Positions 11,247 through 24,158 of a stretch of 64,000 nt of DNA are shown in pieces. A program made the translations under genes and the position numbers. Where the stretch lies: the NCBI RefSeq assembly GCF_002994745.2, contig NC_037092.1, positions 67,245,823 through 67,309,822 on the forward strand, given 5' to 3'. Each line of letters begins with the position of its first letter. Position 1 is the stretch's first letter. This DNA comes from Rosa chinensis (lineage: Eukaryota > Streptophyta > Magnoliopsida > Rosales > Rosaceae). Below the pieces are notes generated by a model. The model searched no databases, was not told where the DNA came from, and saw only the letters and a list, made by a program, of their open reading frames with translations.

Positions 11247-13933
11247 ATCTAAGAGAAGATTCGAACGGAGTCTCTGTTAACTTGTTAATCAAATTTTTCT
11301 ATATTATTAGTCACCTATTCTGCACTATTTGTTTATACTAATTGTCAATTCTATTTTTGCAAGTTTTTGTTCCGAAGCCACAATTAAAAGAAAAGTAATA
11401 CAAGCATTATGGTCTTGTGCAACTATGGCAAAACCGCAACATGTAATCAGGTGCCCTATTATTTAACATCAAGGTTATAACCAGGGAGTATGAAATGGTT
11501 TGTCATTAATTCTATTCTAGCTAGTATTCTACTGTCTCTTGTTTATTCTACCATCGGGTATCTAATGTCTATCGTATGAAGCTATCATTCCTTCATATCT
11601 TAGTGACAATTTTTTAGGTTGTTGAATACCTTCATATGTGCATATATCTATATAGACAACTAACCAATTACAATTATTTTGATAGTTAATTGCCGGTTTG
11701 TGATTGATGACCATGTGAAAGCCTTGCTTAACTTGTTATATTTCCCAAGTATAATTGTCTGTATTCTATCAAGATCTTTCGTACCCACCAGAACTGCTAT
11801 TATGGTACTAGTTCAGTAGCAGATATCTTTATCTCTGTCGACATTGTAACTAAATTTTCATGCATAATATTGGTCACCTGGAAAAATCCTTGTCAGTTGC
11901 ATGATAATAATAATAATATTTATGTCACTGTAAATTATATGTTGCATAATAGTTTGTAGACTATAGGCATATGTTTCTTGCCTGCCAGCATAATTTATTT
12001 TTAATGGCAATTAGTTCTGTCAGAATACCAATTTAGCTATTTCTTGTTTTAATTTGTTTTGGCAATCAACAAATATTTCCGTGAGCAATGACGGTAAAGA
12101 AACGTGTTACTCTTGAGGTATGTACATCTTAACTATGAGATATTGTTTGAATTATACGAGTTATTATTTCATTGCACTTATGTACATGCTAGTAAATCTT
12201 TTGCATACTATTGAATATGTTAATAATTTAAATTTAAATGTGATTGACTTAAAGTCTATTGCAGCTCTTTATATGTTGTCAGGTCAATTACAAATAACAT
12301 TTTCCTTTTGTTTTCAGTAGCTTATATTTCGTTGGAGTTGCATATCATAATTAATAAGTGTCTATATTTCCTTTCATATCTAAAATGATGCTATTCCAAG
12401 TTTTGGTGATAAGTATTAATTTTGTCTCATTATTAAAATTTAGTTGAGTTATTAGCTGTAACACTGATTGAGCTTCTGAGTGATTGCAGAGAAAGAAAAT
12501 AGTGATGGTACGTTTTCTTCTACTCTAAAAATTAATTTATATATACATTATGAAATTACATATGCTACTATATATTAGCTTGTGTGTACAAAAATGCAAC
12601 AGGTCATAAACAAAAATGCATGCTCAAAAACATACTTGTAAGTTCAATTGTGATCGAGAAGGTTTTCATTTTGCTTCAATAAATCATTAAGAAGTTATTT
12701 TAATTTCAATAGTGGGGGTTACTATTTGAAATTTTAACTATTTCATTAGTATTCTTTAATGTTTATTATTAAGACTTTTACATAATTGATTTTGTTATGA
12801 CTTATGAGTATAATTCTCTCATGAAGAGCCTCTATTGTTGAGATGTGGGGGTAAGCTCTAGTTATAACTCCCATTAATATTTATAAACATATCTTGAAGA
12901 ACATTTAATAGCATAGTAATCTGGGGTTATGCTTTATTCAATACCATGGCAATGTGGGGGGTTATGATTTGTAATAATCATTGTTTACTATTTACTTCAA
13001 TGATATTTTTAAATGCACTATGGTAATGTGGGGGTAACACTCGTAGCATTTTATCTTACGTGATCATTAAATAATCAGGGCAGAGTTATAAATTTTCTTG
13101 TTCTCATATGGAGGAAAACACTCCTATGAGAATTGTGGCTGATGGTTTATTTGAAGCTTGCAGATAAATTAAAATGCAGGTTTTGCGAGCTAAAGGGACA
13201 AGAAAGATATGACCAAAGGAAAAAATAAATAAATAAAATATGACATAAGTCATATATATGCCTCCCGGATGAGGCTCTTATAGTCTCAAAGAGGAGACTA
13301 TATATATAAAAGCGCTGAAGGGGGATGTGCTTAAGCCCATAAGGGAGTCACCTAGGGAGGTAACCCAACTTCTGTGATTGGAGATCCCATGAAGGAAGTT
13401 CAATGTGATAAAAACAATCCATACTGCGTGACTCAAATATAGCACACATAAATTTTAAGGATATATCCAAAAGAGATATTATCCTGTGCATCCCTAAGGC
13501 ATTATGTGCTATATTAAATGTGACGTTAGGAAGGGAAAACAATGATACCCTGAATGAGTTTCGAGGCGGGCAAACTCCTGCAGGGTTCGGGCACACGTAC
13601 CCTTGGAGAACTCACCTAAGTGAGAGTTGTTCGTGAGGCCGCGACAATGACAATTGGGCTATTCTCTAATACTCTCATGAGAATCAAGATACGCACACGG
13701 CCATAAATGCGTCAACACGCGAATCTGTCTAATTACCCGTACTGTGTGTGTGATATGTTAAAGTTTGGTCAAAGGTATCAAAGTTCAAGACTGTGTCACT
13801 TTGGTTCCTCAAATGGAGACTATCACACTAAGTTAGGTTCAAACCCGAAAGGTACCCATGCCGATTGCACAGTAAAAGCACTCACTTATTTTTTTGTAAA
13901 TGATTTTATTTTTATTTTAAATCAGTGGGGGAT
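11247..13933 (+). other. Internal region of the non-coding LTR element
   Basis: AT-rich, with no gag, protease, RT or integrase motif in any frame. It contains several copies of an atgtgggggt(t)a-type word at about 12844, 12950 and 13029, and a promoter-like gactatatatataaaagcgc at about 13295. Open frames here are short and unrecognised. Confidence 0.7.
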
Positions 13934-14756
13934 TGTTAGAAATTTTATGATTTAAAATTAAAATATATTTTATTTATTTCTTTATTTATTTTGGGGGTTA
14001 TTTTCATTTGTGTTTATTTCTCTATTTATGGTTTAACGGTTTTATGTTTTAAATATATGATTATTATTTGACCATTATATGGTTAATGATGCTATTGATG
14101 GTATGGTAAGTGTGCCCTATATAAGGGTACGTGGCTATGGTTGGAAGGCATATGGTGAGACATGAAACATGCATATGTGTGGGAGTTTAGATTGTCAGAT
14201 AATGAGGGTATACATGACGGTATAATTCATCATAATGCAACCATTCTAGCCAAATACCTCTACCAAAGATATTCTTACAAACTATACATATACATACTTT
14301 ACTTATACACCGTTTTGAGTGCACGGGTGATAAAGGTTCAATGGGGCTTCTTAGCTGCACGACGGAGCTCGAAGAGTTGTTGTATCTTGGGGGAAGTTTG
14401 TCATTCAACCCTGTGCAGTAGGGGACGAATCTTCTCTTAGGACAGTGCGCTTGCACGCCTCGACTCAATAAGTTTTCCTATATAAAATCTATATATTATA
14501 TTATTTTCTTACTTTATTTTATTTTTTCATCTATATCATTATTCTTTTTTTCTTTTTCTTTTTTAAAAAAAAAACCCCACCCCATTCCGACCCTTGATGG
14601 GGCTCGAACTCCTGACCTCTTATATATGAGACCAAAGCCTTACCACTCCACCAAACACACACACCCGATCTATATCATTATTCTTATTTCCCAAGATATT
14701 ATCATATTATTTTCAGTTTTATTTTACAGAAATTCCGTCTCATATTTTTTACAACA
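13934..14756 (+). repeat. 3' LTR of the non-coding LTR element, carrying a SINE
   Basis: It begins tgttagaaatttt and ends tttttacaaca. Without the SINE and its extra target copy (139 bases) it is 684 bases, against 687 in the left LTR. Confidence 0.88.
14547..14667 (-). mobile_element. tRNA-derived SINE
   Basis: On the minus strand, tggtggagtggtaagg fits an RNA polymerase III box A and ggagttcgagcccc fits a box B, about 35 bases apart, followed by an A-rich tail. It is flanked by an 18-bp direct repeat, atctatatcattattctt, at 14529-14546 and 14668-14685. The left LTR of the host element has the same site empty (about 11158-11178), which proves the insertion and its exact ends. Confidence 0.85.
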
Positions 14757-14761
14757 TTAAC

Positions 14762-15616
14762 AGGATTAAAGGAACCATCCAAGCAAATACTCACCCAACC
14801 TAGCAAAGGTTTCACCTATTTAGAACTTGGACGACTAACTCGATTTGAAGAATGGTTTGCCTTAAGCTGAAACCACGAATGAGCTCCCACAATCTTGAGG
14901 TGGATCACAAGCGGTACAATTCCCAACTTTATCATTCCTAGCTTTCCAGATAAACCAAAAAAGAACCAACAACTCAGACCATTGGGCAACAGATAGCACT
15001 CCTATAAAAAGCTTCAACCAAGCTAGAAAAAGAAGTTGCCGCTGCACCAATTGTTCAAGTAAAGAGGTAAGGATCCTTTTTTACACTTCACAGTCACTAA
15101 AGAGATGTTCTTCTACCTTAGAATCACTTTCACAAAGCCCACAAATAGTAGGGACATCTACCTGCCGTAACAACAGCAAGCTACGGATTAGGAGAAATCC
15201 CTTCAAGGTTTTCCAAACACACAACTTGATCTTGTTAGGTAATTTAGTCTTCCAGAATTTCCTCCAAAATTGAGGGTCGAAAATAGGATGGTTCTAAACC
15301 CCCACATTCACATTAAGTACTACATCCCTAGCTACAATATAAACACTGTTAATAGCATAGAAACCTGTAGAAGTGAAGTGCCAAACACGAAAATCCGGTG
15401 GAAGTCTCGCACTGAAAGGAATCGACTGAAGGACATTGACATCCTCAACAGAGAAAAGTGAATGCAATAATGGAACATTCTAACTAGCAGGAGATTGATC
15501 AATTAATTGGGATACATACTGAATAGCGGGAGGGTACCTGAGTGGAAACAAATGATGTCTGGGAATCCAATTATCCTCCCAAATACGAATAAAGTTGCCA
15601 TCATCCACCTGCCATC
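14762..15616 (-). pseudogene. LINE-3 zinc region and start of RNase H
   Basis: Broken frames read LVLFWFIWKARNDKV (the W-x-x-W-x-x-R-N stretch between the zinc region and RNase H) and then WVSICLDGSFNP, the first strand of RNase H with its catalytic-type D-G-S-F. Sequence between 15060 and 15600 gives cysteine-containing fragments in shifted frames. RNase H continues after the LTR insertion at 10559. Confidence 0.65.
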
Positions 15617-15949
15617 TCAATATCTCATACCAGCCTCAAGCACCACCCTAGAAGCGAAAATACTCCTCCAGGTATAGGATGAGGCAGCCCCTAGAGTAGC
15701 TTCCATAAAAGATGTAGAGTGGAAATACTTGGCTTTGTACATTCTACCCACCAGAGAATCAAGATTTTGAATAATCCTCCATGCTTGTTTGGCCAACATG
15801 GCTAAATTAAATGCATAAAGGTTATGAAATCCCAGACCCCCTTTGTCTTTGGGTAAAACACAAATGATCCCTGGTGCACCAATGTATTTTACGATGATTA
15901 TCAGAATCACCACACCAATAGTTGGCACACAACTGCTGAAACTCATCAC
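15617..15949 (-). pseudogene. LINE-3 reverse transcriptase C-terminal part
   Basis: The frame reads KDKGGLGFHNLYAFNLAMLA and KQAWRIIQNLDSLVGRMYKA, a highly conserved stretch after the plant L1 polymerase domain, ending in a WRSI motif. The LINE pieces at 23739, 36689 and 58317 carry the same stretch. Confidence 0.85.
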
Positions 15950-16186
15950 AAGAAGTCTTCGGAAGTAAGAAGCAATTCATAGCATAGGTGGGAAAAAACC
16001 ACCTTAATTAAAAGCTCCTTGACTGCTGCACTCAAAAGTTTACCCCGTCAATTGGAAAGTTTCTTCCTTAACTGATCCCAAATATAAGAAAAAGCAACTT
16101 TCTTACTTTGACCAATATGTGCAGGCAACCCCAAATATTTCTCATGATAGGGAACAAGCTTCACATTCAAAATACTAGCAAAATCC

Positions 16187-16640
16187 TCATGTGCAGCTAT
16201 AGATAAATTTTGACTGAAACACACACACTATTCTTCTGAAATTAATCGCTTGACCAGAGGCTGGTGTATAAATATTCAACAACTCCTTCAGTTTATAACA
16301 AGAAGCTGGAGTAGCTTGGGCAAATAAAAAAACTGTCATTTGCAAACAACAGGTGATGCAAAATAGGTACACTATGACAAATATTTATACCCCTCGGTTC
16401 CCTAGCACTATGCATTCTTCTTAGCCATTGAGTCTTAGACATCTGCTTCCAATATACATCCTCTTGATCCAACAAAAGCTCCAGACGGTCTTGCAATTTC
16501 CTACATTATGGAACATCAGCAGAACAGAAAGGTCGAGCAAGAAAATTCTCCAAGTTATGGCTTATCTTAACTATCTCTCCCTACCGGGCACCAAATACCT
16601 CTCTCTTCAAATTCAATAAAGCAAGTTAGTGTTGATCATT
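16187..16640 (-). pseudogene. LINE-3 reverse transcriptase catalytic region, broken
   Basis: HHLLFANDSFFICP marks the active-site motif. The usual F-A-D-D is F-A-N-D here, so one catalytic aspartate is lost. The rest of the fingers and palm is missing or shifted: only about 500 bases separate this from the endonuclease, so most of the RT N-terminal half has been deleted. Confidence 0.75.
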
Positions 16641-16698
16641 TTGTCGGAGAAGATCAACTATTGAGTACCAAACCTATCAGACCTCCAACACTCATGGA

Positions 16699-17076
16699 TC
16701 ACCTTTTCACATGACTCTTCATGCGTCCACATCTCCTCAAACTAAAAACTAGTCCTCCTATCATTAAACCCAACCGGAGGCAACACCCGCACCTCCACCA
16801 GATTTGAGAGATGGTCAGAACATAATGGCGATAGGAGCACAACTCGTGCAGGTTTGAAAGTTTCCAACCATCTTTGAGAAGCAACTGCTCTGTCCAGCCT
16901 ACATTGAGTCTCAATGTTGTGCCAGGTAAACCTGCTCCCCATAAATCCCAAATCTTTCAAACCACAATCATCAAGAGCCGCTTGGAATGCATCAATCTGC
17001 CTAGAAGGACACGCAGCCCCTCTAAATTTCTCAGAGAAAGATAGAATCTCATTTAGGTCACCGAAAAATAACCAAC
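16699..17076 (-). pseudogene. LINE-3 endonuclease (AP-endonuclease-like), C-terminal half
   Basis: The frames read WLFFGDLNEILSFSEKF from about 17076, then KDLGFMGSRFTWHN and CRLDRAVASQRW, then CSDHLSNL. These are the D-x-N, F-T-W, L-D-R and S-D-H motifs of the L1 endonuclease that nicks target DNA. The first half, with its catalytic glutamate, is missing. One frameshift separates 16699 from 16742. Confidence 0.8.
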
Positions 17077-17284
17077 TGCATGAGTAGCAATTAAATGAGC
17101 TACTTGATTATTCCTACAAGGGATATAAGAAAACGTGACCAAATCAGATTTAGATGACAAGACTTTGATATCAAACAGAACAGCCTCAATAGAGGCATCA
17201 GGTTCTAGTTTGCCTTCTAAGTATTCAATTGCCAGCTTTGCATCTATTTCCAGCATCACCCTCTTCCATCCTCCCATGATACAC
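17077..17284 (-). pseudogene. LINE-2 RNase H, second half
   Basis: The frame reads MGGWKRVMLEIDAKLAIEYL (with the catalytic-type E-I-D) and SYIPCRNNQVAHLIATHA (N-x-x-A-H). The ORF stops just after meeting LINE-3 endonuclease sequence. The first half lies at 22680-22897, on the far side of the gypsy insertion. Confidence 0.85.
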
Positions 17285-17753
17285 TGACGCAGTCGGAACA
17301 GTAACCTAGGTTTACAAGCAATAAATCTAAACAAAGTGTTCTGGAGTCCACCAGAGATAAAAGAGAAAATTCTCTGTTTGATTGATAAAAAGATAAAGAT
17401 AGGTTCTGTAGCTGCTTAATTATATACGAGAAAAGAAACCCTAGGGCGACTAACAATGAAACCCTAAAGACCATGGGTAAAAATAAAACAAATCCAAAAC
17501 AAACTAAGAAACTGAAAATTCTGAAAAACAGTCAATTGCAGTTTTGAGGCCCTAAACGACCCCGAAAGCCCGAAAAAGCCCACGCCTCGTGGCATAGCGA
17601 CGAGTTTTGTTTCCTGGCACGATTCCCTTTTCGGAAAGCTATGGCACGCTCGAATCGGACTGTGAATTTAAAAGTTGCAATAGTAACTTGGGTTTTCCTC
17701 ATTTTGCACGATCTAACTGTTCTTCGATTGCTCTCGCCAACCGTTCTACATCA
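17285..17753 (-). repeat. 3' LTR of the gypsy element
   Basis: 469 bases, TG...CA, collinear with 22201-22674. The last 18 codons of the pol frame lie inside this LTR. Confidence 0.92.
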
Positions 17754-19264
17754 GTCTCCTCCACCTCCGAAGAACTCGACCCCGAGTTCTCTTCAGGATA
17801 AAGAACCTCATCTTCACGAAACTCATGCAGATCAACAACATTAAAAGTGTTAGAAATGCCCATCGAATCTGGAAGTGTAACAACATAAGCATTATCATTG
17901 ATCTTCTTCACCACTTTATAAGGACCATATTTTCTGGGCTTTAGCTTGTTGTAAGTACCAACAGGAAACCTCTCCTTCCTCAGGAACACCATCACGTCAT
18001 CACCCTCTTGGAACACTTTAACTCTTCGATGCTGGTCCGCTGCAGCTTTATACTTGGCATTAGTTTCTTCCAACTTGGCCTTAACTTTTTCTCTAACAGC
18101 CTGCACATCTCTAGCCATGCCCTCAGCAGCAACACTAACACCAGGAACCTTAGGAAGCTTCACCAAATCAACCACATGTCGAGTAACATCAGTGTAAACT
18201 AATGAGAATGGTGATTTCCCTGTTGCATTATGCACAGCACTGTTATAAGCAAACTCTACCTGTGGCAAAGCATAATCCCACTGTTTGGGTCGATCTCCAC
18301 AAACACTCCTAACCATGTTGCCCAAAGTTCTGTTAGTAACCTCTGTCTGCCCATCAGTTTGAGGATGAGCTGTGCTGCTACTGTTCAAAGTTGTTCCAAA
18401 CATCCTCCACAAAGTAATCCAGAAGTGACTAGGGAACTTCGTGTCTCTATTAGAAGTAATGGACTTGGGTACTCCATGCAAGCGAACCACCTCCCTGAAA
18501 AATAGTTTGGCTATATTGGAAGCATCAGCAGTCTTCCTACACGCTATAAAGTGCACCATCTTGGAGAATCTGTCAACTACCACAAATACAGAATCCACAC
18601 CCCTTTGGGTACGGGGTAATCCCAACACAAAGTCCATAGCAAGATCCTGCCAAATATCTTCAGGAACATGTAAAGGTAGATAAAGAACTGTATTTTGGGA
18701 TTGACCCTTAGAGACCTGGCAGGTGTAGCACTTCCTCACAATAACTCCTACATCATTCTTCAGCTGTGGCCAAAAATACCTCTCCTCAAGGCTAGCAATA
18801 GTTTTGTCTCGGCGCAAGTGTCCACTCAAACCCCCTCCATGCAAATCTCTAATCAGTTTCTCCCTCAATGATGAACTAGGGATACATAGTTGATTGGCCT
18901 TGAATAAATAACCTTCATTGACATAAAAATCTGCAACTGCATTATTGCTACAGCACTTGGCCCAAATCTCCTTAAAATCAACATCTTCCTTATACAACTC
19001 CTTCAAGAGATCAAACCCCACAATTTCCTGAGCTAAGGTGACCAGCAAGGAAGCCCTCCTACTCAAAGCATCTGCCACCCTATTAAAAGTACCAGATTTA
19101 TGCTGAATCACAAAAGGAAATTTTTGCAGAAAACTCACCCACCTTGCATGCATCTTATTCACAATTTTCTGACTGTTAAGGTACTTCAAGGCCTGATGAT
19201 CAGTGAACAATACAAACCCTCTTTGAACCAGGTAGTGCTCCCATTGCTTCAGTGCCCGGAACAT

Positions 19265-19290
<26 letters not shown>
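17699..19290 (-). pseudogene. Gypsy pol: end of RNase H and integrase
   Basis: A 521-codon open stretch holds RNase H residues ([24 protein letters not shown]), an integrase zinc region (HLRRDKT ... CYTCQVSKG), the core [35 protein letters not shown] and [10 protein letters not shown], and a C-terminal module ([20 protein letters not shown]) before a serine-rich tail. In the usual S-D-R motif the aspartate is asparagine (SNRD), so a catalytic residue appears lost although the frame is open. The frame runs into the 3' LTR and stops there. Upstream RNase H sequence continues at 19576 with stops. Confidence 0.9.
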
Positions 19291-20682
<1,392 letters not shown>

Positions 20683-21313
20683 ATCAATAATATCACATAG
20701 AACGTCATCTTTATAATGCTTACCAATAGATACCGGTACTTTGTAGGACTCAGTAACTCGAACCTATGGACCTTTCTTGACCCACCCAAGGGAATAAGGT
20801 GTCTCATGAGGCTGTGTAGGTAACTACAAATACTCCACCAGCTTCTTGGCCACAAAATTTTACAGCTCCCATTATCCACAATCAAATTGCACACTTTGTT
20901 ATTAATGGAACAAAGTGACCTGAAAATATTGCGTCGCTGCCCATCTTCTTTAGGAGATAATAAAACCCTCTGTAACACAATATTAACGTTTTCAAGAGAC
21001 TCCTCCACTGTAAACTCAGCCCCGTCATAATCGTCATCTCTTCGAACTTCTTCTTCATCTTCATCATACTCACCTATAAGGGCAGCTTGCCTCCTCTCAT
21101 GACACACATTAGACCTATGCCCTGGTTTGTTGCATATATAGCAAACATCTGTTGTAGGTCTAGCATAAGGATTATTAGGCTTCTGATTTGGTGCTCTATT
21201 TTGAACACCACTAGAACTACTAGAACTGCCAGTCCCTTTAGAAGGAGGATTGGAAGCCCTAGAAGTACTTCCCGTATTCAGCTGTAAGGCTTTACCCTTG
21301 TCAGTTGAGGCAT

Positions 21314-22150
21314 TTACCAAATCTGTCTCCTTTGATAGTTATACCTCTGGAAAGATGATGCTCGTGAAGGCTTCTCTAACAATTCTGCTTTCAATGCTAG
21401 TCTTGAAGCTTCTGCCACAGTCCACACAGTTTGTAACCCAATTTTCTCCTGAATGAAAGGTTTCAGCCTACTGATATAACGAGCCACCTTCTGACCTTCA
21501 GTTTCTTCTAATTCATTACGCTTTGAATAGCGTAAGAACTCAGCGGTGTACTCAGCTACTAACCTAGTTCCCTGGACACATTCAATATGCAACCTGTACA
21601 GAATCTGCTCATAATCATCTGGCAAGAATCTCTCCATCATCAGCTTTTTCATTCTTCGCCATGTTTTAACGCCCTGCTTCCTCTGCTTCTTTCGAGTATT
21701 CTACAACTTATCCCACCAAACAGCAGCAGTATTCTTCAAACGCTAGGCAACATGCTTAACCTGCTTGTGTTTAGGTACCTCCATAATCTCAAAGAATCTG
21801 TCCACCTGAAATTGTCAATTCAGATAATCTTCCACACCTAAGTTGCCCGAAAAGAAAGGAATTTAGGCCTTGACTTTGTAATCCTGGTCAACTTGTACTG
21901 GTTGTTCAGGTTGTACAATTTCTTCTTCAGAATAAGATTCTGAACTATTAAGAACAACTTCACCATGTGGAGCCCTAGCTCGCGGGCCTCCTTCCCCGCC
22001 TCTATTCTGATTATTGTTGTTGTTGTTTCTTTCTCCCAACAGTCCACGAATTTTTCCAATCTGATTGTTCATGGTGTTGATGGCAGCGGTAAACGCTGCT
22101 GTATGAGAAGCGGTAAGAGCATCAAGATCTACTTTCATAACTTCACCCAT
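21314..22150 (-). pseudogene. Gypsy gag, N-terminal and capsid region
   Basis: The start at 22150 lies about 50 bases from the 5' LTR. An N-terminal region with an asparagine run and GGEGGPRARAP is followed by at least four in-frame stops between about 21865 and 21680, then the capsid core MMERFLPDDYEQILYRLHIE and VAEYTAEFLRYSKRNELEET, the Retrotrans_gag signature. The knuckle follows in the next piece. Confidence 0.88.
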
Positions 22151-22186
22151 TGTTACCAAGGTAAATAGGAGAGACAAGGAAGACCT

Positions 22187-22198
22187 GCTCTGATACCA
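22187..22198 (-). other. Primer-binding site of the gypsy element
   Basis: The minus strand reads tggtatcagagc, complementary to the 3' end of initiator methionine tRNA, two bases inside the 5' LTR. This is the usual start point of minus-strand cDNA in plant LTR elements. Confidence 0.9.
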
Positions 22199-22200
22199 GC

Positions 22201-22674
22201 TGACGCAGTCAGAATAGTAACCTAGGTTTACAAGCAATAAACCTAAACAAAGTGTTCTAGAGTCCACCAGAGATAAAAAAGAAAATTCTCTATTTGATTG
22301 ATAAAAAGATAAAGATAGGTTCTGTAGCTGCTTAAGGTTGCTTATATATGAGAAAAGAAACCCTATGGCGACTAACAATGAAACCCTAAAGCCCACAGAT
22401 AAAAATAAAACAAATCCAAAACAAACTAGGAAACCGAAAATTATGAAAAACAGTAAATTGCAGTTTTGAGGCCCTAAAAGACCCCGAAAGCCCGAAAAAG
22501 TCCACACGTTATGGCATAGCAACGAGTTTTGTTTCTGGCGGGATTCCCTTTCCAGAAAGCTATGGCACGCTCGAATCAGACACCGAATACAAAAGTTACA
22601 ATAGTAACTTGGGTTTTCCTCCTTTTGCACTATCCAACTGCTCTTCGATTCCTCTCGCCAACCGTTCTACATCA
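22201..22674 (-). repeat. 5' LTR of the gypsy element
   Basis: 474 bases, from tgacgcagtc to ctacatca on the plus strand, with a 7-base indel relative to the 3' LTR near 22336. The target duplication tacac follows at 22675-22679. Confidence 0.92.
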
Positions 22675-22897
22675 TACACCCTTCTAATGCTTCACGAACC
22701 GCCAATGCCTCCACCATAAGCACAGATTCACCCCTTAAGCACCCACTACAGCCACCACGAAAGGAAGCGGCCTTCATGATCCCGCACCACCCAACCGACA
22801 CCACCTTATCTAGTTTCACTCCTCCAAGCACCATCAGAATTGCATTTAACCCATCCCATGTCAGGTCTCCTCCATCCCACTTCAGAGCACAAGTCAT
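22667..22897 (-). pseudogene. LINE-2 RNase H, first half
   Basis: The frame reads LKWDGGDLTWDGLNAILMVL and AASFRGGCSGCLRGESVLMV, ending EALAVREALEG at the target duplication of the gypsy element. The second half is at 17284-17077. The join restores the standard RNase H order. Confidence 0.8.
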
Positions 22898-23153
22898 TAT
22901 TCACCTCCAGTACCTGGGGTTGCAAGTTACTTTGTTTAGCATCTAAATATTGTAGTCTCTGTTTCTAGAGCACTTCTAGTGCAATTTGGGGTTCAATAAT
23001 CTTCCCTCCCAATTGCACATGGTGTCGACACCTCTACAAATTCCACACTCCCATAGCCGCCCAGGCTACTCCATCACTTCGCTTGCCCAACAACTTACAC
23101 TAACATTGCCAGCACGAAATAAAATCCTCCCCTCCAATCACTCTAATATCCAA

Positions 23154-23732
23154 CTACAGTGGACTTCCAAACCAAAAACATCTCGCATACTCACACCTAA
23201 AATATATGTGAACAAGAGTTTCCTCCTCTGTATCAGAGTGATTACGCCCATCTCTCACTTTCATGCCACGCCTAGCTAAATTATGTTTTACTGCAACGTA
23301 ATTTTGACAACACTTCCAGATAAAATGTTTTATCTTATTTGGCACATCTACTTCCCACACTTGCCGCTAGTAATTATTCCCTATCCCATATGTACTGGGC
23401 TCACCATCTCCCTTCCTACCCAAAAAACCACTCTTGTCCAGTTCTTATGCGACCTTATAGCCTGATTTGACCGAATACACCCCGTGCTTCGTGAAATGAG
23501 AAATTAACCTGTCTTGGTGCTCAAACTGACTCACAAGGATTGAAAGAATAGTATTAGCTAATTCCTGGTCAAACAAACTCAAAATTAAATCAACCTTCCA
23601 CTGTCTACTACCCTGGTCAATCAAATCTGATATTCTTTCCAATGGAATTCTAGTCGAGGCCAATACTTGAAACGAGAAGGGTTGAGGCAGCCATGGGTCA
23701 CCATTGACCCGAATACTTCTCCCATTACCCAC
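23154..23732 (-). pseudogene. LINE-2 zinc-binding region (zf-RVT)
   Basis: MGNGRSIRVNGDPWLPQPFS (23732 on) is the conserved W-x-D-x-W-L-P stretch. VPNKIKHFIWKCCQNYVAVK and HIYFRCEYARCFWFGSPL follow in another frame, giving the C...H...C residues of the zf-RVT domain that lies between RT and RNase H in plant LINEs. One shift near 23445-23360 separates the halves. Confidence 0.8.
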
Positions 23733-23738
23733 TGTCCA

Positions 23739-24047
23739 TCATAATCCATCCTTTAGCACCTTGCGCCCATGAAGAATACTCCTCCACCCCCATGATGGTC
23801 TTACACCCAATTCTGCCTCCATAAAGTTTGATGTTGCAAAATATTTATCTTTCAACACCCTTGCCAGCAAGCTTTGTGGATACATAAGCACCCTCCATCC
23901 TCTCTCTGCCAACATTAAAGCATTAAAACACCACAGTTCTTTAGTTATCGCCCCACCGAAATCTTGCCAACACCTTATTAATTTCCTCACACACACCCTT
24001 TGTAACATGGTAGCAAGACATAACATACATAGGAAGGGCCAAGGCAA
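23739..24047 (-). pseudogene. LINE-2 reverse transcriptase C-terminal part
   Basis: KELWCFNALMLAERGWRVLM and FMEAELGVRPSWGWRSIL match the conserved post-polymerase block of plant LINEs, continuing without a long gap into the GNG-x-S-I motif of the zinc region. Confidence 0.82.
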
Positions 24048-24158
24048 CAGCTTTTAATAAGGTTTCTTTCCCTGCCTATGATAAGAACCCCTCCGGCCAA
24101 CCCCGTACCTTCTCTTCCACCCTGTTCCTAATTTCATTGAAAACCTCTTTCTTTTTTT

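Larger units (their letters stand above)
10560..14756 (+). mobile_element. Non-coding LTR retrotransposon (LARD-like), 4.2 kb
   Basis: Two direct LTRs (10560-11246 and 13934-14756) bound 2.7 kb without gag or pol. A 5-bp target duplication ttaac is at 10555-10559 and 14757-14761. A polypurine-type cagtgggggat precedes the right LTR, setting plus orientation. A promoter-like ccctatataaggg lies in each LTR (about 10745 and 14116). The sequence after the left LTR (atctaagagaagattcgaac) is not the usual initiator-Met primer site, so the priming tRNA is unknown. The LTRs differ by roughly 2-3%, apart from a SINE in the right one. The element must have been moved by proteins made elsewhere. Confidence 0.85.
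10007..17077 (-). mobile_element. Decayed L1-type LINE ('LINE-3'), interrupted by an LTR element
   Basis: On the minus strand the order is endonuclease (17076-16700), reverse transcriptase (16500-15950), the C-terminal part of the RT unit with zinc region (15949-14860), and RNase H, split between about 14860-14757 and 10559-10067. The 3' UTR follows, with an AATAAAA signal (complement at about 10037) and a poly(A) tail seen as a T-run ending near 10021. The 10560-14756 element interrupts RNase H. All parts carry stops and shifts. The 5' boundary at about 17077 abuts the broken 3' end of the next LINE, so that junction is a deletion or insertion point. Confidence 0.8.

Noticed and set aside
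13348..13596. 82-codon minus-strand frame in the non-coding LTR element, as possible gag
   Set aside because: No gag or knuckle motif, and the orientation is opposite to that set by the purine tract.
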